From contig OZ257146.1 in NCBI GenBank assembly GCA_965279255.1, positions 4,216,001 through 4,280,000 of the forward strand: 64,000 nucleotides of DNA, read 5' to 3'. Below the pieces are notes generated by a model, which did not search any database, was not told where the DNA came from, and saw nothing but the letters and a program-made list of their open reading frames with translations. Position numbers and translations under genes: made by a program. Of this stretch, positions 9,170-16,523 are shown one piece after another. This DNA is from CAMFLJ01 sp965279255 (GTDB lineage Bacteria; Actinomycetota; Acidimicrobiia; Acidimicrobiales; Acidimicrobilacustridaceae). Numbering within the stretch: position 1 is the first letter of the stretch; each line of letters begins with the position of its first letter.

Positions 9170-9185
9170 TCGAGGAGCATCTGCG

Positions 9186-9986
9186 TTGACCGAGATCCCC
9201 GAACACCTCCGCAAGCGAGCCGAAGCCGCTCGCGCCAAGGCCGCCGAGAAGGCGTCCGAAGGCGCCGAGCCGGCCGAGGCCGCGCCTGCAGCTGAGGAAC
9301 CCGCTGCCGCATCGAGCGGCGACACCGGCCGCATCCCGGCCCATCTGCTCGAGCGCTCCAAGTCGGCCAAGGCCCGCAAGGAAGGCGCCACCGCCGAGCC
9401 CGCCGCGGCGGCCGCCGCTGCCCCTGCCGGTGGTGGCGTCGCCACCGCCGTCGCCTCGGCCGCCCCGCCGCCCACGGCCACCGGCCCCGCTGGTCACACC
9501 CAGCGTCTGCTGACCGTGGTCAAGGCCGGGTCCATCCAGGACGTCAAGGCCACGCCGGTCGACAAGGTCCACACCTGGCCGCACCTGCTCGCCATCGAGT
9601 TCGTCGCCGCCCTCGCGGTGCTGGCCTTCGTGCTGATCTTCTCGATCTTCATGAACGCCCCGCTCCTCGAGCTGGCGAACATCAACAGCACGCCGAACCC
9701 GTCGAAGGCGCCGTGGTACTTCCTGGGCCTCCAGGAGCTGCTCACCATGTTCCACCCGATGGTCGCCGGTGTGACCATCCCGGGCATGGGCATCTTCATC
9801 CTGATCCTGGCGCCCTACATCGATCGCAATCCGAACAACAAGCCCGAGGATCGCAAGTTCGCCGTCTCCCTCTTCACCGTCTTCCTCATGTTCTGGGCCG
9901 TGCTCGTCATCATCGGCTCGTTCTTCCGTGGTCCCGGCTTCAACTTCGTCGCCCCGTGGACCCAGGGTCTGTTCTTCGAGCTCTGA
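9186..9986 (+). CDS. Subunit IV-type C-terminal half of cytochrome b with long N-terminal extension
   Basis: The protein has 266 residues. The last 150 or so carry three membrane helices and the quinol-site segment KAPWYFLGLQELL, the PEWY-loop equivalent, as in b6f subunit IV and the Firmicute homologue. The first 110 residues are an Ala/Glu-rich extension absent from ordinary subunit IV. They contain two copies of a short motif: TEIPEHLRKRAEAARAKA (2-19) and GRIPAHLLERSKSAKARK (49-66). The first copy is nearly the same as the N-terminus of the divergent cytochrome c. The TTG start follows GAGGAG by about 8 bases and lies 16 bases after the b6 gene. The extension should lie on the cytoplasmic side; its role is unknown. 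Confidence 0.9.
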   Translation: MTEIPEHLRKRAEAARAKAAEKASEGAEPAEAAPAAEEPAAASSGDTGRIPAHLLERSKSAKARKEGATAEPAAAAAAAPAGGGVATAVASAAPPPTATGPAGHTQRLLTVVKAGSIQDVKATPVDKVHTWPHLLAIEFVAALAVLAFVLIFSIFMNAPLLELANINSTPNPSKAPWYFLGLQELLTMFHPMVAGVTIPGMGIFILILAPYIDRNPNNKPEDRKFAVSLFTVFLMFWAVLVIIGSFFRGPGFNFVAPWTQGLFFEL

Positions 9987-10009
9987 TAGGGCACAGGTAG
10001 GAATCCCCC

Positions 10010-10861
10010 ATGAACCCTCTCGTGATCGTCATCCCGGTCGTCGTCGTTCTGGCCGGTGTGGTGTTGTTCGCGGCTGCGCGGCGTCGTGACGTCGGTTCGG
10101 CCACCGGAGCGTTGTCTCGTGAGACGCGCAAGCGTGACAAGCCGTCGGTGCTCGAGGCTGAGGCCGAGGCGCCGGTGTCTGGTCGTCAGGTCGAGGCCGC
10201 GGCGGAGCTCGAGCGTCGTGCCCCTGAGCTGGTGAAGGTCGGCGGCAGTGATCTGGCGGAGTACGTGCCGCCGGATGCGGAGGCCATCGGGGTCACGCGT
10301 CGTCAGTTCTTCAACCGGTCGATCATCCTGGTGATGGGCCTGGCGTTGAGCGGGTTCGGTGCGGCGGTGATCGCGTTCTTGTGGCCGACCCCGAAGGGTG
10401 GGTTCGGTTCGAAGATCCGGGTCGGCAACGTCTCTGATGTGATCGCCAAGATCGAGGCTTCGGCGGGGTTCTTGTACCTGGCCGAGGGTCGCATGTGGAT
10501 CACCGAGTACCCCGCCTCCGCGCTGGAGAAGGCCAAGAAGGTGTACCCGGCTCCGGTGCTCGCGGGCATGGAGGCCGGTGTGGTGGCGCTCTATCAGAAG
10601 TGCCCGCATCTGGGTTGTCGTGTGCCGTCGTGTGCGACCTCGCAGTGGTTCGAGTGCCCGTGCCACGGGTCGCAGTACAACCAGGTCGGTGAGAAGAAGG
10701 GTGGTCCTGCTCCTCGGGGGATGGATCACTTCGCCATGGAGGTCGCTGGTGGTGTGCTCACGGTGAACACCGGTCAGATCATCCAGGGCCCGCCGATCGG
10801 CACGAACACGACCGGTCAGGAAGCCGAAGGCCCGCACTGCGTCAGCGGAGGAAAGCACTGA
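10010..10861 (+). CDS. Rieske [2Fe-2S] protein
   Basis: The protein has 283 residues. The Rieske boxes are CPHLGC (ligands C198 and H200) and CPCHGS (ligands C216 and H219), with C203 and C218 placed for the usual disulfide. There is an N-terminal helix (about 3-22). A second helix follows a twin-arginine-like TRRQFFNRS motif (96-104), consistent with Tat export of the folded cluster domain. It transfers electrons from quinol to the c-type haems. Codon use differs from all neighbours: many codons end in T or G (ggt, cgt, tgt, cat, gcg), while the flanking genes use C-ending codons. The ATG of the next gene overlaps its stop. Confidence 0.95.
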   Translation: MNPLVIVIPVVVVLAGVVLFAAARRRDVGSATGALSRETRKRDKPSVLEAEAEAPVSGRQVEAAAELERRAPELVKVGGSDLAEYVPPDAEAIGVTRRQFFNRSIILVMGLALSGFGAAVIAFLWPTPKGGFGSKIRVGNVSDVIAKIEASAGFLYLAEGRMWITEYPASALEKAKKVYPAPVLAGMEAGVVALYQKCPHLGCRVPSCATSQWFECPCHGSQYNQVGEKKGGPAPRGMDHFAMEVAGGVLTVNTGQIIQGPPIGTNTTGQEAEGPHCVSGGKH

Positions 10862-11970
10862 TGTTCAACGTCAGCGATCAGCTGTTGCTGGCCGACGTCC
10901 AGAAGGCGATCGGCTACACCGCCGTCGTCCTGCTCCTCCTCGCGTTCGTCGTCGCCATCCTGGTGAACATGCGCCGGGGCCGGGCCGAGGTCGGTGCCGA
11001 GCTCGAGCTCGCCGCCAACCGTGCACCGGGCACCCCCGACGAGATCCTCGAGACCAAGAAGCTCGACCGCACCCTGGGCTTCGGCCTGGTGCTGCTCTGT
11101 GTCATCGCCGTCGCCCTGCCGCTCTACTGGCTGGCCGAGCCCGGCCGCCAGGCCGACGCCGTGCAGGGCTTCCAGGAGACCTTCATCAAGCGGGGCGAGG
11201 AGATCTACGTCAACGGGGCCCAGTGCGCGAACTGCCACGGCCCCGAGGGCGTCGGCGGTGTGGCGAACTACACCATCACCGATCCCTCCACCGGTGACTT
11301 CGTCGCCCAGGTGCAGTGGCAGGCACCGGCGCTCAACACGCTGATGTACCGCTACACCCCCGAGCAGGTGCTCTTCATCCTCAACTACGGCCGGGGCTAC
11401 TCGCCCATGCCGGCGTGGGGCGCTCCGGGCGGTGGTCCGCTCACCGAGCAGCAGCTCACCGACATCATCGCCTACCTGACCTCGATCCAGCTCCCCGCCG
11501 ACGAGTCCAAGGCGGCGGTGCAGGCCGAGCTCGACAAGACCTGCGGGGCTGACGACCAGGGCATCTGCCGGGCTGAGACCCGCGAGTTCGACACGCTCGG
11601 GGCGGCCGTCTTCAACCTCGGCTACACCACGAAGTTCGCCGGCGGCGCCTACTCGTGCGGTCGCTGCCACACCAAGGGCTGGTCCTACGGCCAGGCCCAG
11701 GTGTCCGGCGGCGGAGCCATGGGCCCGAACATGACCGGTGGCTCCGAGATCCGGCAGTTCTCCACGGCCACGATCCAGGAGGCCTTCGTCGCCGCCTACC
11801 CGAAGGCGGGCACGGCGTACGGCTCGAGTGGCCTCTCCAGCGGCCGCATGGGCAGCTTCGGGGTCAACCCGAACTCCATCGACCCCAAGACCGCGACCAT
11901 GAACGCCGACCAGGTCATGCTCACCGAAGAGCAGATCGCCGCCGTCGTCGCCTACGAGCGGAGCCTGTGA
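10861..11970 (+). CDS. Dihaem cytochrome c, membrane anchored
   Basis: The protein has 369 residues. Two membrane helices (about 17-37 and 72-92) precede two class I haem domains: CANCH at 122-126, with M183 in SPMPAWG as probable distal ligand, and CGRCH at 266-270. Two further cysteines lie between them (C228 and C236). A dihaem cytochrome c beside cytochrome b and Rieske genes recalls the QcrC of other Actinobacteria, which replaces a soluble cytochrome c. Here, however, cytochrome b is split and a monohaem cytochrome is also present. The ATG overlaps the Rieske stop (TGATG), and the last bases overlap the GTG of the next gene. Confidence 0.92.
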   Translation: MFNVSDQLLLADVQKAIGYTAVVLLLLAFVVAILVNMRRGRAEVGAELELAANRAPGTPDEILETKKLDRTLGFGLVLLCVIAVALPLYWLAEPGRQADAVQGFQETFIKRGEEIYVNGAQCANCHGPEGVGGVANYTITDPSTGDFVAQVQWQAPALNTLMYRYTPEQVLFILNYGRGYSPMPAWGAPGGGPLTEQQLTDIIAYLTSIQLPADESKAAVQAELDKTCGADDQGICRAETREFDTLGAAVFNLGYTTKFAGGAYSCGRCHTKGWSYGQAQVSGGGAMGPNMTGGSEIRQFSTATIQEAFVAAYPKAGTAYGSSGLSSGRMGSFGVNPNSIDPKTATMNADQVMLTEEQIAAVVAYERSL

Positions 11971-12941
11971 ACCCGATGCTCGCCACCGTGAACCTCTTCG
12001 CCGGCCTGGCCTTCAACCCGGGCATCCGGGGCATCCTCGTCGTCGCCGTGGGCGTCGCCGTGCTGATGGGCTCGGTGTACATCCTGCTGGCCACCAACAC
12101 CGGCTCCCGGCTGGGCATGCTGCTCGCCCTCACCGGCCTCTTCGGCTGGCTCACCGTCCTCACCCTGTTCTGGTGGATCTCCCCGCCGGCCATCGGCCCC
12201 CGCGGCAACAACGCCAGCTGGACCCCGGTCGAGGTCGTGGTCAACGACGGCTCGGTCGCCCGTACCGAGGTCGTGGACTCGCTCGTCAACCCCGAGGACC
12301 TGCCGACCGCCGAGGAGATCCTCGCCCAGTACCCGGAGCTCGAGAAGGAGTACCCCAACGGGTTCCAGCTCTCCGACCTCAAGGCCAACAACCCCGACAT
12401 CCTCCAGTCGGTGCTGCCCTCCGACGCCCTCAACGGCTGGCGCCTGACGCCGTCGTCGTCGGCCGGTGAGGCCCAGGCGGCGGCCGACACGGCGCTCATC
12501 AACGCCAAGATCTTCACCGCCAACACCGAGTACAAGAAGCTCAACGTGTGGGAGTTCGGCGGCAAGCCCACGCGTGAGGAGTACTGCCCCGACGCCAAGG
12601 GCGGCAGCTTCCTCCCCGACGACCCGATCTGCCGGGTCCAGTACAAGCTCAACAAGCTGTTCAGCAGCCACCCGACGCACTACGCCGTCGTCCAGGTCCA
12701 GCCGGTCATCGCGCAGGAGACCAAGGCCGGCGAGGCGCCCCCCACCCCGATCGTCGACGAGAGCAAGCCCATCATCTCGGTCGTGCTCGTGCGTGACCTC
12801 GGCGACGTGCGCCTGATCCCGTTCCTCTACTTCGTGATCTCGCTGAGCCTGTTCGTCATCTTCGCTTGGACCCTGCACAACCGGGACAAGATCCTGATGA
12901 AGAACAAGGCGCTGGCGGAGGCCGCAGCCAAGGGAGACTGA
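11967..12941 (+). CDS. Uncharacterised membrane protein, last gene of the cytochrome b/c cluster
   Basis: The protein has 324 residues and no family I can name. Two N-terminal helices (about 17-40 and 47-70, ending LTLFWWISPPAIGP) are followed by a soluble region of about 200 residues. One C-terminal helix (LIPFLYFVISLSLFVIFAWT) precedes a basic tail (HNRDKILMKNKALAEAAAKG). The soluble region has two cysteines (EEYCPDAK, DPICRVQYK) that might form a disulfide; no haem or Fe-S motif is present. The GTG at 11967 overlaps the cytochrome c stop as GTGA; an alternative ATG is at 11976. It lies 4 bases before nuoA, so the cytochrome cluster and nuo operon may be one transcript. It is probably an accessory subunit. 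Confidence 0.75.
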   Translation: MNPMLATVNLFAGLAFNPGIRGILVVAVGVAVLMGSVYILLATNTGSRLGMLLALTGLFGWLTVLTLFWWISPPAIGPRGNNASWTPVEVVVNDGSVARTEVVDSLVNPEDLPTAEEILAQYPELEKEYPNGFQLSDLKANNPDILQSVLPSDALNGWRLTPSSSAGEAQAAADTALINAKIFTANTEYKKLNVWEFGGKPTREEYCPDAKGGSFLPDDPICRVQYKLNKLFSSHPTHYAVVQVQPVIAQETKAGEAPPTPIVDESKPIISVVLVRDLGDVRLIPFLYFVISLSLFVIFAWTLHNRDKILMKNKALAEAAAKGD

Positions 12942-12945
12942 CACC

Positions 12946-13413
12946 GTGGGCCAGTACCTCCCCATCTTCGCCATGCTGGTGCTGGCCGTGATCTTCGCGG
13001 CGGTCAGCCGCGTGGTGTCCCAGCTGCTCGCTCCCCGGAGCCCCTCGATCCCGAAGGCCGCTCCCTACGAGTGCGGCATCGTCCCGAGCAAGGAGCCGCC
13101 CCAGCGGTTCCCGGTCAAGTTCTTCCTCGTGGCGATGATCTTCATCGTCTTCGACATCGAGATCATCTTCCTCTTCCCGTTCGCCACGGTCTTCCGTGAG
13201 CTCGGGGGCTTCGGAATCGGCGCCATCGTGATCTTCTCGGCGGCCGTGTTCGAGTCGTTCGTCTACCTGATCAGCAAGGGCGCCCTCGACTGGGGCCCGA
13301 TCAAGCTGCAGAACCGCTCCGAGATCGTGTCGCCGGCGCGCACCGCGGCCACCACCATCCGCCGGGTGGGCCTCGAAGGCCGCCAGACGGTCGACGCGGA
13401 GGAAGCGGCCTAG
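12946..13413 (+). CDS. nuoA: NADH-quinone oxidoreductase subunit A (first complex I)
   Basis: This is a small membrane subunit of 155 residues with three helices. The family segment YECGIVPSKEPPQRFPVKFFL is interrupted only slightly from the usual YECG form, and FDIEIIFLFPFA is the conserved acidic second helix. The C-terminal 30 residues extend past the usual end with a soluble basic tail. The start is a GTG. The last base of the stop is the first base of the nuoB start, so the two are coupled. It is the first gene of a 14-gene operon in the standard A to N order. Confidence 0.93.
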   Translation: MGQYLPIFAMLVLAVIFAAVSRVVSQLLAPRSPSIPKAAPYECGIVPSKEPPQRFPVKFFLVAMIFIVFDIEIIFLFPFATVFRELGGFGIGAIVIFSAAVFESFVYLISKGALDWGPIKLQNRSEIVSPARTAATTIRRVGLEGRQTVDAEEAA

Positions 13414-14000
13414 TGTCGAACGAGACCCGGGCCCTCGGTGGCCTGAAGGACGCCGGCCTCGAAGGGCTGAGCCACAACTTCCTCACCGGCACCCTCGAGG
13501 AGCTGGTGAAGTGGGCCCGCAAGCACAGCGTGATGCCGGCCACCTTCGGCCTGGCCTGCTGCGCCATCGAGATGATGGGCGCCGGCGGCCCCCACTACGA
13601 CCTCGCCCGCTACGGCATGGAGGTCTTCCGGGCCTCCCCGCGCCAGGCCGACCTCATGATCGTCGCCGGCCGCGTCTCCCAGAAGATGGCCCCCGTCCTC
13701 CGTCAGGTCTACGACCAGATGATGGAGCCCAAGTGGGTCATCTCGATGGGCGTGTGCGCGTCGTCGGGCGGCATGTTCAACAACTACGCGATCGTGCAGG
13801 GCGTCGACCAGATCGTCCCCGTCGACGTGTACGCACCGGGCTGCCCTCCCACGCCGGAGACGCTCATGCACGCCATCCTCACGCTGCACAACCAGATCGC
13901 GACCGGGCACCTCACCCGTCGTCCCGGTGAGGGTGCGGGCATCGTGATCGAGCAGGCCGGCGCCGCGGGATCCACCCCCGTCTCCCTGGGTCGGAGCTGA
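13413..14000 (+). CDS. nuoB: NADH-quinone oxidoreductase subunit B (first complex I)
   Basis: NuoB carries cluster N2, the last Fe-S centre before quinone. The four ligands are C49 and C50 (GLACCAIEMM), C115 (MGVCASSGG) and C144 (APGCPPTPE). The protein has 195 residues with a soluble C-terminal tail of about 30 residues beyond the core. The GTG start overlaps the nuoA stop by one base, and nuoC starts 2 bases after its end. It differs clearly from the NuoB encoded at 29346. Confidence 0.95.
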   Translation: MSNETRALGGLKDAGLEGLSHNFLTGTLEELVKWARKHSVMPATFGLACCAIEMMGAGGPHYDLARYGMEVFRASPRQADLMIVAGRVSQKMAPVLRQVYDQMMEPKWVISMGVCASSGGMFNNYAIVQGVDQIVPVDVYAPGCPPTPETLMHAILTLHNQIATGHLTRRPGEGAGIVIEQAGAAGSTPVSLGRS

Positions 14001-14002
14001 CC

Positions 14003-14542
14003 GTGGCCGACGACGACGCCCCCGTGGGCGAGGCCGAGGCCGAAGAGGTGCGCGAGCCGGAGCCCGAGCTGCTGTTCGGCCTCCCGGTCACCCGCTCCCA
14101 CGACCAGCTCGTGCTGTTCCCGTCCGCGGAGCAGTACCCCGGTCTGCTGACCACCCTCCACGAGTCCGGCTACCACATGGTCATCGACCTCACCGGGGTC
14201 GACTACCTCACCCATCCCGGCCGTCCCGAGCTCCCCGCCGACGTGGCGCCCGAGCGCTTCGAGGTCGTGGTCAACCTGATCAACCACCGCGAGCGCGCCC
14301 GCCTGCGGCTGCGCATCCAGGTGCCCGAGTCCGACCCCCGCCTCCCCAGTGCCTTCGACCTGTACCCGGGCACCGAGGCCATGGAGCGCGAGACCTTCGA
14401 CATGTACGGGGTCGTCTTCGACGGCCACCCCGACCTGACCCGCATCCTCATGCCCGAGGACTGGATCGGCCACCCCCTGCGCAAGGACTACGACTCCGGT
14501 CGCATCCCCGTGCAGTTCAAGGGCGCCCCGGCCAACCGGTGA
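14003..14542 (+). CDS. nuoC: NADH-quinone oxidoreductase subunit C (first complex I)
   Basis: This 179-residue peripheral-arm subunit is the homologue of the 30-kDa subunit. The signature ERETFDMYGVVFDGHPDL and the following RKDY near residue 160 are present. An acidic N-terminal stretch of about 30 residues (DDDAPVGEAEAEEVREPEPE) precedes the core. The start is a GTG. The gene ends inside the nuoD start region, with a 4-base overlap (GTGA). Confidence 0.93.
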   Translation: MADDDAPVGEAEAEEVREPEPELLFGLPVTRSHDQLVLFPSAEQYPGLLTTLHESGYHMVIDLTGVDYLTHPGRPELPADVAPERFEVVVNLINHRERARLRLRIQVPESDPRLPSAFDLYPGTEAMERETFDMYGVVFDGHPDLTRILMPEDWIGHPLRKDYDSGRIPVQFKGAPANR

Positions 14543-15897
14543 CTGCGAGCGACGCCATGACCACGACCCACGACGCACCCCCCTCAGGCCCCGTCGAGCG
14601 CACCGCCGAGGGCGCCCAGGAGCTCACCAGCGCCGACGTCATCGCCGGCGCCGAGCGCCTCCGCGAGCGCGGCGCCGTGCTGCGCCTCTCCGAGGCCGCG
14701 GTGGCCGAGGCCGAGGCCGAGCCGGTCCCCGACGACGAGACCATGATCATCAACATGGGCCCGCAGCACCCGTCGACCCACGGCGTGCTCCGGCTCATGC
14801 TCGAGCTCCAGGGCGAGACCGTCCTGCGCTGCAAGCCGGTGATCGGCTACCTCCACACCGGCATGGAGCGCACGGGTGAGGACCTCACCTACCTCCAGGG
14901 CCCCACCAACGTGACCCGCATGGACTACGCGTCCCCGCTGTTCACCGAGCTCGCCTTCTCCCTCACGGTCGAGAAGCTGCTCGACATCGAGGTCCCCGAG
15001 CGTGCGATCTGGATCCGCATGCTGATGACCGAGATGAACCGCATCTCGTCGCACCTGCTGTTCATGGCCACCAACGGCATGGACCTGGGTGCGGTCTCGA
15101 TGATGCTCTACGGCTGGCGTGAGCGCGAGGAAGCCCTGCGGTTCCTGCAGGAGGTCACCGGCCTCCGCATGAACCACAACTACATCCGCCCCGGCGGTGT
15201 GGCGGCCGACCTCCCCGACGGCTGGCGCGACGGCGTGCTGCGGCTGCTCGACATGCTCCCCGAGCGCCTGGCCGAGTACGACACGCTGCTGAACCAGCAG
15301 CCCATCTGGCGCGAGCGCCTCCAGGGCATCGGCGTCATCACGGCCGAGGAGTGCCTGGCCCTCGGGGTCACCGGCCCCATCCTGCGCTCCACGGGCTACG
15401 ACTGGGACCTCCGCCGCGACATGCCGTACCTGGCCTTCGACCAGGTCGAGTTCGACGTGGTGGTCGGGTCCTACGGCGACTGCTTCGACCGCTACGCCAT
15501 CCGCTTCGCCGAGATCGCCGAGTCGATGAAGATCGTCCGGCAGTGCCTCGAGAACATGCCCAAGGGCGACTACCGCATCCAGGACAAGAAGGTCACCCCG
15601 CCGCCGCGGGCGCGCATCGACGAGTCCATGGAAGCGCTGATCCACCACTTCAAGATCTTCACCGAGGGCTTCAAGGTCCCCGAGGGCGAGGCCTACGTGG
15701 CCATCGAGTCGCCCCGTGGCGAGCTCGGTTGCTACATCGTCAGCGACGGCGGCCCGAAGCCCTACCGCATGCACATCAGGGGCCCGTCCTTCGTGAACAT
15801 CCAGAGCCTGCCCCACCTGATGCACGGCGGCCTCGTGGCCGACGGCGTCGCCATCATCTCCTCGGTCGACCCCATCCTCGGTGAGGTCGATCGCTGA
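14539..15897 (+). CDS. nuoD: NADH-quinone oxidoreductase subunit D (first complex I)
   Basis: NuoD is the 49-kDa-type subunit that forms the quinone pocket with NuoB. The protein has 452 residues. The first 65 are an Ala/Glu-rich extension; the core begins at MIINMGPQHPSTHGVLRL. The quinone-site His of HPSTHG and the Tyr of DLTYLQ are present. R85, in HGVLR, is the position that I take to match the arginine dimethylated by NDUFAF7 in mitochondrial NDUFS2. The GTG start overlaps nuoC and the stop overlaps nuoE (TGATG). Confidence 0.95.
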   Translation: MTASDAMTTTHDAPPSGPVERTAEGAQELTSADVIAGAERLRERGAVLRLSEAAVAEAEAEPVPDDETMIINMGPQHPSTHGVLRLMLELQGETVLRCKPVIGYLHTGMERTGEDLTYLQGPTNVTRMDYASPLFTELAFSLTVEKLLDIEVPERAIWIRMLMTEMNRISSHLLFMATNGMDLGAVSMMLYGWREREEALRFLQEVTGLRMNHNYIRPGGVAADLPDGWRDGVLRLLDMLPERLAEYDTLLNQQPIWRERLQGIGVITAEECLALGVTGPILRSTGYDWDLRRDMPYLAFDQVEFDVVVGSYGDCFDRYAIRFAEIAESMKIVRQCLENMPKGDYRIQDKKVTPPPRARIDESMEALIHHFKIFTEGFKVPEGEAYVAIESPRGELGCYIVSDGGPKPYRMHIRGPSFVNIQSLPHLMHGGLVADGVAIISSVDPILGEVDR

Positions 15898-16523
15898 TGG
15901 CGCGACTCACCCCCGAGAACGTCGTGCTCGCGCACGAGATCATCGACCGCTACCCGCGGCCGAAGTCCGCGCTGATCCCGCTGCTGCACCTCGCCCAGGA
16001 GCAGGACGGCCACCTCACCGACGAGGCGATGGCCCACATCGGTGAGCTCGTCGGCGTGACCTCGGCCGAGGTCCTCGGCACGGCGTCGTTCTACGAGATG
16101 TTCAAGATGGAGCCCGTCGGGCGCTACATGGTGAACATCTGCACCAACATCGCCTGCCAGCTGCTCGGCGGCGAGGAGCTGCTCCACCACGCCGAGCACC
16201 GCCTCGGCATCCGCCCGGGCCAGACGACCCCCGACGGGCTGTTCACCATCGAGGACGTCGAGTGCATCGCGGCGTGCACCGAGGCCCCGTGCCTCCAGGT
16301 GAACTACCGCTACTTCCACAAGATCAGCACCGACGAGTTCGACCAGCTGGTCGACGACCTCACGTCGGGTGCCCGCGACGACATCCCGCCGCACGGCACC
16401 CTCGCCGAGATCCGCCAGCACATCCCGCCGGAGCGCAAGGCCGGCTCGATCGTCCCCGAGGACACCGCCGTGCCGGTCTGGATCGCCGCTGCGTCCGCCG
16501 CCGCCGAGGAGGCCGACGCCTGA
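15897..16523 (+). CDS. nuoE: NADH-quinone oxidoreductase subunit E (first complex I)
   Basis: NuoE is the 24-kDa-type [2Fe-2S] subunit of the NADH module. The protein has 208 residues with thioredoxin-like fold ligands C82 and C87 (CTNIAC) and C123 and C127 (CIAAC). A C-terminal extension of about 45 residues follows the core. Start and stop overlap neighbouring genes (ATG in TGATG at both ends), showing tight coupling to nuoD and nuoF. Confidence 0.94.
   Translation: MARLTPENVVLAHEIIDRYPRPKSALIPLLHLAQEQDGHLTDEAMAHIGELVGVTSAEVLGTASFYEMFKMEPVGRYMVNICTNIACQLLGGEELLHHAEHRLGIRPGQTTPDGLFTIEDVECIAACTEAPCLQVNYRYFHKISTDEFDQLVDDLTSGARDDIPPHGTLAEIRQHIPPERKAGSIVPEDTAVPVWIAAASAAAEEADA

Noticed and set aside
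6248..12941. Reading the cluster as a standard actinobacterial qcrCAB operon
   Set aside because: Cytochrome b is split and b6-like, a ferredoxin and two unknown membrane proteins are present, and no cytochrome oxidase genes adjoin.
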